Shown one piece after another: positions 36,071-47,220 of a stretch of 64,000 nt of DNA. How positions within the stretch are numbered: position 1 is the stretch's first letter; every line of letters starts with the position of its first letter. Under the pieces are notes generated by a model. It was given only the letters and a program-made list of their open reading frames with translations. It did not search any database and had not been told where the DNA came from. The stretch lies in NCBI GenBank assembly GCA_003640385.1, contig RCAB01000260.1, positions 1 through 64,000 of the forward strand, read 5' to 3'. This stretch comes from Setaria digitata (lineage: Eukaryota > Nematoda > Chromadorea > Rhabditida > Setariidae). The translations under genes were made by a program, and so were the position numbers.

Positions 36071-39026
36071 ATCACATCGTCAACTGTTCAAGTTATGCAT
36101 CAGAAATTAGCTGGGAAGGTAACTAAGTAGGAGAATGTGTCTAAAGTACTTCCAAAGAAATGAGCCTATAATTCGGGTGACTCCCATAGGGACTTGCATA
36201 TCTTATAAAGTTCTATTATTGGTTTGTTGAAACAAAAGAAATTAGAACATAATTTTTACTACCGCAGAGTTTTTCATAATTTCTGACCTAAATCTTTAAT
36301 CTGAACGTGATGTTCGAGTGTTGTTGACAATGAAAAAATATGCAGTGTCAAAATCGAGATTCAAACGGGGTGGTAACAACATCGAATTAACTGTATGTTG
36401 GATGTGTAAAAGTTTTAGCATATTTTAATGAGATATTGAGTGTAAGTATGGTTCATATATAAATTTTGCTGATGGCCTAGTCAGCAGTTTTACCAGTGGT
36501 ACTATGATGGATCTAATAAAGGAATCTAGAGGAACATTTCAGTGTGGTGTGCCACTAAAAGTCGCTAGTGATCAATTTAAAAATGTATAAGATAAAAAGA
36601 ATATGATGACGCAATCATACACTTGAAACATTCAGTGGAAAAAAAAGAGTAACTGGTTGTATATTTTATCTGTTTGACATTGTCTATCGAAAATTTTATA
36701 TCAAGATGTTCAGCATCAAATGGCCCTTCACCAGTATATATCCAATGTTACGCCGGACAGAAAAATACATTCTTAAAGACCTGATTTAAAAGGAAGGATG
36801 GGTTGAATCTTGTAACATATTGATAGCTCGGTTTTTTCAAGAAACATGGGATAATTATTTGCTTCATTGCATTTTGAATTGCAGAGCCGCGCACAATGAA
36901 CTAGAAAAGACACGTCGTGCTAATCTTCGTGGATATTTGGATAACTTGAAGGATATCGTTCCTCCTAGCTCTGACAACGCGCGCAACACGACTCTTTCTT
37001 TATTAACTCGTGCTAGAGATTATATTTTGGTCAGTTCTTCGTCAGTTAGTATTTTGATTGTATGATATAAACAAGCTTTTTAGATGAGTAAATGACTTAG
37101 TTCCTTTTTATAGAGTGAGTCCTCAGGTCCAGTCTCAGAGAAGTCCCTTGGTTCGTGCACCGGTTTACATCAGTTTATTATAGTATAGTACTCCTCCATT
37201 CCGTCCCAAAGTTGTAGTATGATGAGTACTGTGAAACATTGCCTTTAAGAAATATCAGCTGTTACTATCGTTGTTAGTACGGTTACTACTATTTACCATG
37301 GTTAATCATTATATAATATTACTTATTACTATCTTTATTACTTTATTTTTTACTCCTATTAATATTGAATATCAGTACTACAAAACTATTATTTATCATT
37401 TACTAATACTTTTCATAATCATTATTCACGATTACATTGTTACTGTTACTACCATTCTCATTAATACTTATTACTACTGCTACTAATTATTAGAATTATT
37501 ATGACAACTGCCACTGCTTAGCTAGCTATATTCATTATTTTCGTAATATATTTCTTTTTTTATAGTTCATTATTATTACTGCTCATGTTTATTATTTATC
37601 ATTATTAATTATCATTGTTATTAATTATTAGGACAATTATTACCCATTATTTTTATTGTTACTACTATTAATTCCTATCACTATTGATTATCACTGTCAA
37701 TTATTAGTGTCGTTAATCATTACTACTATTAATTATTATTATATATTATCATTATTATTGTTATTTTTTATTACTTCTAGTGATTTTCGTTACCATCAAC
37801 GTTCTTAATTAATTAGCAACTATTACTTAGCGCTTATTAATCACTATCGATGGTCACTGATGATTAATAATCATTATAACAATAAAATAATAATTGTTTT
37901 TGCTGTTATTAATAGTGATTATTACTGTTTTTTTGTTGTTAATATTATTATTTGTTATCAGTTATTTATCACGGAGTGTTTACTATTAATTTATTACCAC
38001 TTATTAATTATTACGCCGTTACTAATTGATTTGTCATTATTTTCCACTATTTATCAGTTATCGTTGGTAATTATCTACAATTATTAATTACTAGATTGCA
38101 AGTAGCTATTAGTACTTACCAACTTTCTTTATCATTATCCGAAAAGTCAAAGAGCCTTACTAATGGTTGGCACAGTTTTCTTCTGATAAGGAAGACGTAG
38201 TTATGGTGTGGTGCAGAAGTAAAGATTTGTGTACAGAAACATTACACGGAAAAGCAGGCATCGGTGTTTGTGAGTTCTAGTAATACTGCTTGGAAGATGG
38301 TGATGTATCCGTGGGTTGTGATATTGAAAACATACGCACTGTTCATGGAGTGTATCAGGTAGCTTTCCCGTAGTAGCGTGACGGTGCTCCAGTTAAAGAT
38401 ATGTGAGTGTAAGTGAGTGTTAGAGGGTGGTGTAGTGCATATCATCTGATATTTGCCGGTAATTTAATAGGGTTTCGTGAGTGTTGTTGAAGAAAAAGAA
38501 AACACCTGATAGATGATTTGTTGGGCCGTTTTAATAAAGCACTGAGACCGTTAGTTAATGATTGGTGTGTAATTTAGAAGAATGGGATGGGAAAGAAAGT
38601 TTGAGTACTCTTAAATATTTTCAGGAGCTGGATAGACTTGTAAAAAATGCGGAAGAGCAGAAACATCAATTAGAAAAGCGTCATTCGACTTTGCAACTCA
38701 TGTTGGAAGGATTGCATCATGAAAAAGGACTGACACTGGAATCTCGTTCTGAAAGTGCGAGTACTGTATCAGCAGTTGATGATAACGAGTATGGTATACT
38801 GTCATCATCTGCATCTTCATCCTCATCATTGGCATTTTCCGACAACACTTCATGCATAGATTTTGGTTCCAAATTGTCTGTTTCTTCAAGTAGCTCTTCA
38901 CTGGTTAGCTCTCCTGTCCATCCATATCCACCATTTGATCCTTATTTGAACGGACTGCTTCCGGCGCTGCCATTATGTTATCCCCGCATTTCTATGTATC
39001 CTTACCTCGATGTGCAACCGCTATGA
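34708..39026 (+). CDS. mdl-1: MAD-like bHLH-leucine-zipper repressor MDL-1, complete, 4 exons
   Basis: This is a nuclear partner of a MAX-like protein that binds CACGTG E-boxes and represses Myc-type targets. Exons 34708-34801, 35051-35258, 36885-37029 and 38625-39026 join in phase to 282 residues, close to the C. elegans MDL-1 length as I recall it. The N terminus carries a SIN3-interaction-like helix ([14 protein letters not shown], residues 10-23). A Ser/Pro-rich linker follows. The basic helix-loop-helix spans 101-149 ([20 protein letters not shown]), with the DNA-contact set His104, Glu108 and Arg112. The zipper starts at 150 ([20 protein letters not shown]). The C-terminal part has polyserine blocks and a Pro/Tyr-rich end ([19 protein letters not shown]). 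The start is the first ATG in the phase that exon 2 requires. AATAAA occurs at 39952, which would mean a long 3' UTR. Confidence 0.93.
34975..35007. repeat. G-run / possible G-quadruplex in mdl-1 intron 1
   Basis: An uninterrupted run of about 16 G is followed by AGGGAGGGAAAGGG, some 45 bases before the acceptor of exon 2. It satisfies a simple four-G-tract pattern. Confidence 0.7.
37262..38098. repeat. Degenerate TTA/ATT/ACT-triplet low-complexity tract in mdl-1 intron 3
   Basis: About 830 bases consist largely of TATTATTA, ACTATTA and ATCATTATT-type words. The sequence looks like an old, diverged triplet microsatellite. Open frames in it (for example 37271-37486) are Ile/Tyr/Leu-rich translations of the repeat. 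Poly-T at 36039-36066 lies earlier, in intron 2. Confidence 0.8.
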
Positions 39027-41555
39027 TCACGTGACTTGCATGCGTTCTTTTCTTTCTGCTGTTGCTGCTATTGTTCTTTGATACACATTATCTAAATTTT
39101 TAAACAGAGCTGTCAAATACCGTAGGTTAGCTATGATAAATTGCAACTCGAACAGTCTGGAATTACTCAAAAATTTGTTTTAAGTGAATAATATTCCTGT
39201 TAGCAACAATTGGTTCGAAGCGGCAATGATAGATAGTAGCTATGGATGTAGTATATCATTCGTATATGCTAATCTATTGCTAATTATTATCACTATTTAC
39301 TAGTACTATTGTTATCGTTTAAATATTATTATCATCATTATTATTTTTATTATGCACTGTTCTAACGTTCTCGTTGTTTGTGGAATATAGCCTAAAATAC
39401 CTATGCCCATCTTATACGTCTCAAAATTCTGTAGTAATTTGTAAATTATTTACCAGGGAAACAAACCTAAACGCCGGCAATGAGAAGTTGGTTTGAATGT
39501 TGTAGTCAAAAACGTTTTACACTACGACATTGCTTGGAATAAGGATGGTCTCAGAGTCACTCTTAAAGTAAAGAGCAGGTGAAAGACTACTTTTCCGAAA
39601 TTGGAAGGGTGAGGTTCGGGGACTTTTTGAAGTTTAAATTCATATTTGATCTCACAAATACCCTTTGGAGGAGTCGTTATGCCAGATGAGTAAGATTTTG
39701 AAACGAGCAAGTGTTTTGTCGTCATTTATTGTGAGATCTTTCCACTCTGGTGAGAAGATATTCCCTTCCGCCGTATCCATTGACCTTTTCTCTTTTGTAG
39801 CGTTCAGAATGACCAAGCCGTGAATGGATCTGTTGAACATTTGATAACTTTTCCGCTTGATTTCTTGTTCATTCTGCACAGCTGTGTTTGTTGAAGGGAA
39901 CACACACACGATCCTCGGGATGGGACTGGGATGCATTTAGTATAGGTTTCTAATAAAAAGAGCCACTGGTTGTTCTGTGAAGCGGCGGTATAGATAGGGA
40001 ATTTAAAATTACATCAGTAATTCGTTTGCACCCGTATGTATGTATCGCAGTTGCATTATTTTACTGCATTTTTCCTCTTTTCCTCACCATGCAGATTACA
40101 GTAATACACGGAGTGTGCTCAAGTATTGCAGTTCCCCGTCTAGTTGTTTGCTTAGATTCTGCGAAAAACAAACCACAATGGATGGATAGTTAGCACATGT
40201 CAGAGCTGGTGTAATAGACGGAAAATAGGTTGGGATCCCCATCCTTTGAAACTTCGTCGATGATCGATGACAGTTTATGGTCTACCACTACACTATCCAT
40301 TCTGTTTGCCAAAAAAAGGCAAGGCTACATGCGAAGTGATCGCCCTGTGAACATTATAAGCAAAGGTTAGAAGCATTCTTAGCAAATTACGCTTTGAATA
40401 AATAAAACAATATATACATACTCATAAAATTGACTGGCTACTATCACGTAGCCTTCCTTTTATTCACTCTTCAACTGTTACAAGCACGACTTGTGGCCTT
40501 AGCCAACGCTTTCTGGTTTTTTAAAAATTTCCTCTCTGCAAATTCCAATTTGTTCGCCTGTTATCGCATTAAATGACCAGTAAACTTCATCCACTCCGTA
40601 ACAATGACAGGAAGTACAATTTATGCACATCCACGCTTATAAAGATACTATTCTGAAACTTTAAAGCCACATTCATATCTCAAAATTCTTTATTTCTTTT
40701 TTTTTCGCTAGGACATTTACGTAACATCTTCCTAAAACCTTAACCTTGTTATTTCCACTTCTCGCATACACAATATGAACCTCAAAAAACCAACCAGTCA
40801 GCACGGTACAAAGTTACTGTAAAAAAAAAAAAAAGCATATATAACATATTTTTCCTCAGTAATCAAAAAAAGAATTCTTGCAATTTTTATTCATTCCCTG
40901 TTATTTATTGTTTGAGCATCTCTTTATTTTTATCATTCAGGGGTTCGATCCAAATTTCTAATAACGAGGGAGCTCACAGAATAACAGTGATGCTCACGGG
41001 ACAGTTAGCATCGTAAGTTGGCTATTCGCTCGGATATACATGACTGTTTTATTATGCTACACAGTACTTAGTGAACCAGTAAATCGACCAATCTTCATTC
41101 ATATCTACGTGTCATTCATTATTAGTCACTCGAAAAACTAGTTTGTCTTCCTTCTTTTCGGAACTTTTGAAACAATTACATGGGATATTTCTCACAGAAG
41201 TAACAAAAAAACTTTGTTCTAGTTCCTCTGTTCCTTCAAACTTTAATGGTAAGAAACAGAAAGAATTTTTAGTAGGTGCTTTATATATCTTATCAAGTAA
41301 GAATTACCACACAAATTTCCTTTAGATTTAAAAACTGCGCAAATAGTAGATCAGGTCAGCCAAGACCACACATAGCGCTCTTAAGTTAACATTTCAAACA
41401 CTCGAAAACATGTGTACATAACGAAAACAAAATGCACGACTTTTTCAAATGTGCACCACTCTTCCAAATTATACAAAAAAACAAACAAATAAATAAATAA
41501 AAAATAAAACAGCATGGCCCATCGAAGAGTATACGTAGCAGAAGAAATCGATGGA
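39027..41555. other. Intergenic between convergent mdl-1 and dpy-19
   Basis: The interval holds both 3' ends. On the + strand AATAAA is at 39952; on the - strand an AATAAA complement (TTTATT) occurs near 40886. No exon-like sequence was recognised on either strand. Confidence 0.5.
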
Positions 41556-44500
41556 CTACAGGTTTCTATCCAGTACTTGATAAACGCGAAAAGTTGGATT
41601 TTCAAATACTAGTTTGAAATAAAGTTCTGTCTCACCATCAGCATAGCGTATTCGATCACAGAACCGTAAACGAACTGGTTCATCCTCCGAATTTATTTCT
41701 ATAATATAATATTCAACAACAGAAAATCAAATTTTTGATCTGCCAATTACTCCTTATGATTTTTACCTTCTTATGGAAAGCATAGATGAAACAGAATATT
41801 ATGACGGATCGAACAACTTTTTCAAGACTTCCTTCCATTCTTTTGCCTAAATTTCCAAAAAATGCATCTAAGTGTAAAAATGCCATCATATTTTCCTCCA
41901 AGAATCAAAACAAGTAGAAAGTATAACCAATCTTACTTTTCGACATGACATACTCCAACATGTCACCATTAGCAGTATCCACTAGATCTTTTGTTGAGCA
42001 TCCCGTTGAGGGGGCAAGACATATGCTGTCCTCCAATATGATGTAATCTACCTTATGAGTTCTTAAAATTGCATATATTTCGGCAGGTGTTTTTCGACCA
42101 TACATCTGAGAAAGTGATTATAATCATTTTTTACCAGCTCAGAAGAGCCTAAACCAGAAATCAATTTGCCACTCTCCACCACTATTTTTGGTTATGACCC
42201 AAGAAAAAAATCACCTACTTTCCCACAGAGTATTTTTAAAAACAGAATTGTACAAAACTTCGCATCAGCTCCCTTCACTATCCAACCTGATAAAGCTGCA
42301 GTGTTCGATCACGCAACCATTTATCTTCAAAGTGGGGGTGATTAGCGACATATCTTCCTGTACAAGCTTTTACTCCAGCCATTAGCTGCATACTACCTGA
42401 CCACGAAGTTAAAGGTTGTGTTGACTTCTTGATCCATTCCATCAATGCGACAGTATCAGGATCATAAAATTCCTAAACTTTTTAATAAATTTTTGACACT
42501 CATACATACATACAATCCAGTCCTAAAACTAAAAGCAACTTCTACATAATTTAAAGATATATGTAGGTTAAATGCACATATAAGAATAATAAATTATACC
42601 TGTTCATTTGCCAACTGTTCTTTATAAATACCATAATGATTGTACAATAGGGTTGTAATTGCAGCTATCACTACTACCTGAACAACATATCGCCCTGAAC
42701 ACTTTGAAATCCTAAAAAAAAAATAGAAATTTCGACCATAAAACTTCCTTTTTCCATCTACCTAACCTGTTCCTAACACTTCAAACAACAAGCAGCTTTC
42801 GTAGCTCCGTGTATTTTACAACAGCGCAAATAGTCAAGTCATATTTTACTTTACGATGAAGATTTTGAGCCTACTGTACATCTCAAAGAACAAGCATGAC
42901 TAGACAGTATTTAAAAAAAAAAAAAAAAAAAAAAAAAGAAAAGTACAAATAACGAAATACTTACATTAAAGGTGGTATACAAGCAACAACGGCAATTTGC
43001 GGGAACCAAAGATATTTCATGCGAAGAGTAAAAATGGCGACTATTCCAGTCAATATTGATTGAATGACGATGAAAATTATTTCCGGCCCAAAACAGTCGG
43101 TAAATATAGGTACTACTGCAAGAATGGGTAAAAACTACACAAATATATTGAAGTATTCTATTATTTAAACGAATAAAGGAAGCACCAGAGTCTCGATCGC
43201 GGTACTGCTTCATAAGTGAATATAGCGTTATCAAACCAACAATAACTATTCCTGCTGCAAACAAAGGGAAACAGCCATTCAGCGATGTCCGACGAAAAAA
43301 ATCACTATCAAGATAAGCGAAAGCTCCGTGACACAAATATAAGGCGCTTTCAAAAGGTACTGAAGACCTGAATACTAAATACAGTTGATTAATTTGTTCT
43401 TTGATTCCTGGGACTGTTTTTTTTTTCTCCTCATCGAAATCCTAATTAGATACTCCACACTGTTCAGCTACAGTTCTTCCAAATTTTCTCAAGTCCTTAG
43501 AAAAAAATTTTTTTTAAGTTGCTTCATGCATATTTAACATGTAATCACCTTCCTGATTTACTCATAATAGAGTACAAAAAGGAAGACTCGCAAGAAATAG
43601 TCAGTAAAGGATTTCTTGTTTTCAACATTAAGCAGCTGTGTCCCAAAAAATACGTTTAAAAAGATGAGAAGCTATGGAACTTACAAAAAAAAAAGAAAAA
43701 AACGACTAGTAGATCTCGTTGGAAGTTTTGAAAAGAACTGTCATTTGTTAACAGACCTATCTATTTGATATTATTCGGAAAGGCTTCAATCCTTAAATAT
43801 CCACATAAGGAGGCTTATGGAAAACTAATAGTCTCGATATAACTACTACCGGCATTTTTTTTTTTTTTTTAAATCCATAAGCCGATGATTTATCAGACTA
43901 TCTGACTATTTCGATCCAACTATATACGTTCTTTTCAGGTATCCTCATCAAAGACTCAAATCTATACTTTTAGTCAGTACTGAGTTTGTCAAAAATAAAT
44001 AACAGGATGGAATGGTTTTTTGAACAACTGACAAAATGGGGTAAATACTTTACAATAAATCAAGAATAAACCAGATGATTTTTTCCGCTTACATAACAAG
44101 AAAGTATAACGACCTGGAAATTAAGCCAATTTTAGCCTTTACGAAAGCCCATATATGAGAATCAGCTTCAGCGTTTAGAAGATAACGACTAAACCAGCTT
44201 AGCGAAAATGTTAATGCAGCAATACATGCCAACTTCAGCAATACCGTATACACTGGACCCCTGTAAAATTGCTACGTAGGAAAAAAAGGAAAAAAAAAAA
44301 TAATTTGTAGAAGTAATAAAACCAGCGTGAAAACCTGGCAAAAAATATTTATGACAACATAAACTGATCTCTGACTTAACATGATTCTTACTGTCATTAA
44401 ATGATTGATGTTTAACCAATAATCTAAAATAAACCTTTCTATTTTGTTTGTCAGACGAAGGGCCAGAATAGAGCTTATGTTAAAGGTGGTGCAAATAGAA

Positions 44501-46323
44501 GCAATACACATCGGTTGGCAAAACTGGGCGAACACAACCAAGAAAAATGAACATGATTGCAGCAGAAGGAAAGAAGTAACGGTGGATGACAGACGGGGAA
44601 TAATCAGACTCATTCCAACGAGAGATATCGACTGCAGTATTAAGATAAACTGCAATTATTGCCATGTTATAGAAAATCCAAAACTTATTCGTTCTCCAAA
44701 ATTTTAAAGCATGAAATTCTAACCTAGTCTAACAGAAACATCTTTACATTAGCAATATAACAGTATCGATGAAGGTCTTTAAGTCTTACAACATATGCGC
44801 TAAAATTTCTCTTTCATCCTCCTGTTTGTTATAGATCTAAGTAACAATTCGTTTGAATTCACTGCCTAAACTACAATTTCTCGAATTGATGTTTCTCGCT
44901 AACAGAAAAAATTGCTCGTCAATCGAATTTTCAATTTTTAAGATTTTTTCCGTAGCACCTTAACGCTCCATCAAACATGACAGTATTCTAAAGCACGAAT
45001 CACTGTGCCATCTGTCTCTCTAAATCCAATTTCTTTTTATTTATTTTCAAATTTAAACTTTGGAGCTTACAACGAGGCAGCTGTTGCTATATGCTCTGAA
45101 AACAATTGTATCAGGTTTCCAACATTGAGTTTTTAGGCATCCTTATATTGTCGGCATTAAAATTAAAATAACATGTCAGGGACTAGCATTTCCTTTATGT
45201 GACCGAGCAATGTTAATGATTAATAATTAGACTATGTGACTAAATCACTATAAAATTACGAAAAAGAAACCTGGAGCACAAAGAAGTTACCTGATTAAAT
45301 TGCCAAAACAAAGCAAACAAGAAGGTGGAGAAGGAAAAGATGAAGCAGTATTTTTTGCAAGTAACATCAGGACGTCGAAGCATAACAACAATACATGCAT
45401 TTTGCAACCAGAAAAACGGCAACGCAAAGTTTTCGCGCAAATTAACAGTGAAAAAAACTCGAGTGCTATCATCAATATTGACTAGCATCCATGTAAATAC
45501 AAGCAATCCATAGAGCCAACTAAAAAATATACTTTAAATAGTTGGGTGTTTTTGAAATCCGACACGAAAAACAATGGAAGAAGGAAGCGACGGAGGCAAA
45601 ATGGCATACCTTCGAGTTAGAGTCCAAGCAAGAAAAAAAAGTGTTGTAACACCGAATCCGGCAAAGGTGAAGCATGAGTAGACATAGAATAGGATTGGTT
45701 TCGGCAAATAATAGTCTCGCAGCAACTGGAACGATATCAGAAATTTGTATAAAAGAGCAAGGAACAATTCCTGATAAATGTTGAACCGTTCGAATAAGTT
45801 AATCTGGCGAGGAAATTCAGTGCTGAAACGAACTTACCAATTAAAGATCTAACAGATATATTAAGCCGAAATTCTCGCATACTGCTCACCTATGCATTTC
45901 ATGATTTACATGATATATATTGAAATAAATGTTTACCTATTATCATGCAAAAATGCATAGACAGTGTTATTAAATGACATCTCCGGATGAACGGCAATTT
46001 TATAATAAGAATAATAAAGACCAGCTTCAGTTCTTAATGATATTTCTTGCTCAATTTGTTTGATATGAGAGAACCAAAGTTTCGTCTCATGCAGCTCCTG
46101 CATATACCTGTAACAGCCAATCCTTCACTCCCAACACAATATTTCAATAGAAGCGGTAAAAAGAAATGAAAACTCACTTCCCAAAAATAATCCCACATAA
46201 GACAGCAACTACAGCTCCTATAAAATCCGTGAAATAAGCGACATTCGCAATCAGCTGAGAGCTCAGTACAGGATACGAAGACAGCGGGATTCGTTCCATT
46301 GATTTGGAAAGTTCATAATCCAT
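41556..46323 (-). CDS. dpy-19: DPY-19 protein C-mannosyltransferase, complete, 12 exons
   Basis: This multipass ER enzyme transfers mannose from dolichol-phosphate-mannose to tryptophan in WxxW motifs of secreted proteins such as thrombospondin-repeat receptors. Exons, in transcript order: 46323-46178, 46107-45937, 45822-45610, 45519-45291, 44649-44435, 44260-44114, 43367-43186, 43115-42965, 42711-42600, 42472-42287, 42105-41937, 41698-41556. All phases agree and give 687 residues, close to the C. elegans length. A short N-terminal tail leads into TM1 (FIGAVVAVLCGIIFGK). The conserved luminal motif RTEAGLYYSYYK follows, with Glu76, which appears to match the catalytic acid reported for the worm enzyme. 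Later come FERFNIYQELFLALLYKF, many hydrophobic helices, the C-terminal luminal part (WSGSMQLMAGVKACTGRYVA, NHPHFEDKWLRDRT, YGRKTPAEIYAILRTHKVDY) and the end YFKLVFENPTFRVYQVL. The 3' end converges on mdl-1. Confidence 0.95.
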
Positions 46324-46907
46324 TTAGCTGATCTGGAGCTTGCACAACCATACAGCAAACATAACACTGTATGATCGAAGTTCAAGAAAAAAAATTGAGT
46401 ACGCTAAACAACTTGTAACACGATATGAACTAATTCTCGAAGTCAAAGTTGAATGTTCAAAATACACTTCCATGTAACTTATGCCGCTGCGTAATTCAAA
46501 CCTAAAATACCAATCCCCAACGGTTTCTATGGATACTTCCAACTTTCTGAAGATGAACCTAGCATATAAAACCGCGAAAAACACTACATTGCATACAGAG
46601 AACGCAGTTTTTTTTGATAGAGAAAGAGCGGCTCAACAAGTCTAGACGCTTCCCACATTACACGGTAAATCGCGTCAGATATCGTATCCCTCCAGCATCA
46701 CCAAGACCTCCTACACTATCAGCAGCCACCCAACAATACTTCAATCACTCTGACAAATGCACTCCCCACGCGTCTCATTTAGAATCCTTGACTTCATCCT
46801 GCGCATTTCGTATTGTTGGTGATCCATGATTTTGGATCTTAATTTTTACAAAAAGAAAAAACACTTCCCCTTCCTATCCTAACAAACAAGAACAAAGTTA
46901 AAGATTG

Positions 46908-46956
<49 letters not shown>

Positions 46957-47220
46957 NATAAACTATACAGTACAAACAAATTTGATATTAAAACATTTAT
47001 GACGAACCATAAAAGAAAAATAAAAGTTTCTCAATTCCGAAATGCTATGTTTTTACATATTCATGAAAAGCATTCATTAATACATATGAATGGATAAACG
47101 TGCAGTAATAACAGCAACCTATGACACAGTCAGTAATACATCAGAACAGTGATTAACAAAAGGGAAATGGAAGGTAGAAGTGGGGAACCATCTGTCCCAA
47201 AAAAATACGACTTAACACTC
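46324..47220. other. Intergenic, dpy-19 upstream
   Basis: About 900 bases separate the dpy-19 start from the 3' end of the next minus-strand gene. The interval includes a poly-A run with an undetermined base. A + strand open frame at 46614-46829 has no family likeness and no splice context. Confidence 0.5.
46908..46957. repeat. Poly-A run ending in N
   Basis: Nearly 50 A in a row end at an N at 46957, followed by ATAAAC. The true length is probably not resolved in this assembly. Confidence 0.8.

Noticed and set aside
37271..38087. Ile/Tyr-rich open frames in mdl-1 intron 3
   Set aside because: They are products of the degenerate triplet repeat, flanked by valid mdl-1 splice sites.
43441..43550. 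Possible extra dpy-19 exon (GACTTGAGAAAATTTGG...)
   Set aside because: It hits a stop before a donor, and the neighbouring exons already join in phase without it.
46614..46829. Plus-strand open frame upstream of dpy-19
   Set aside because: There is no family likeness, no splice sites matched a neighbour, and it is antisense to the dpy-19 5' flank.
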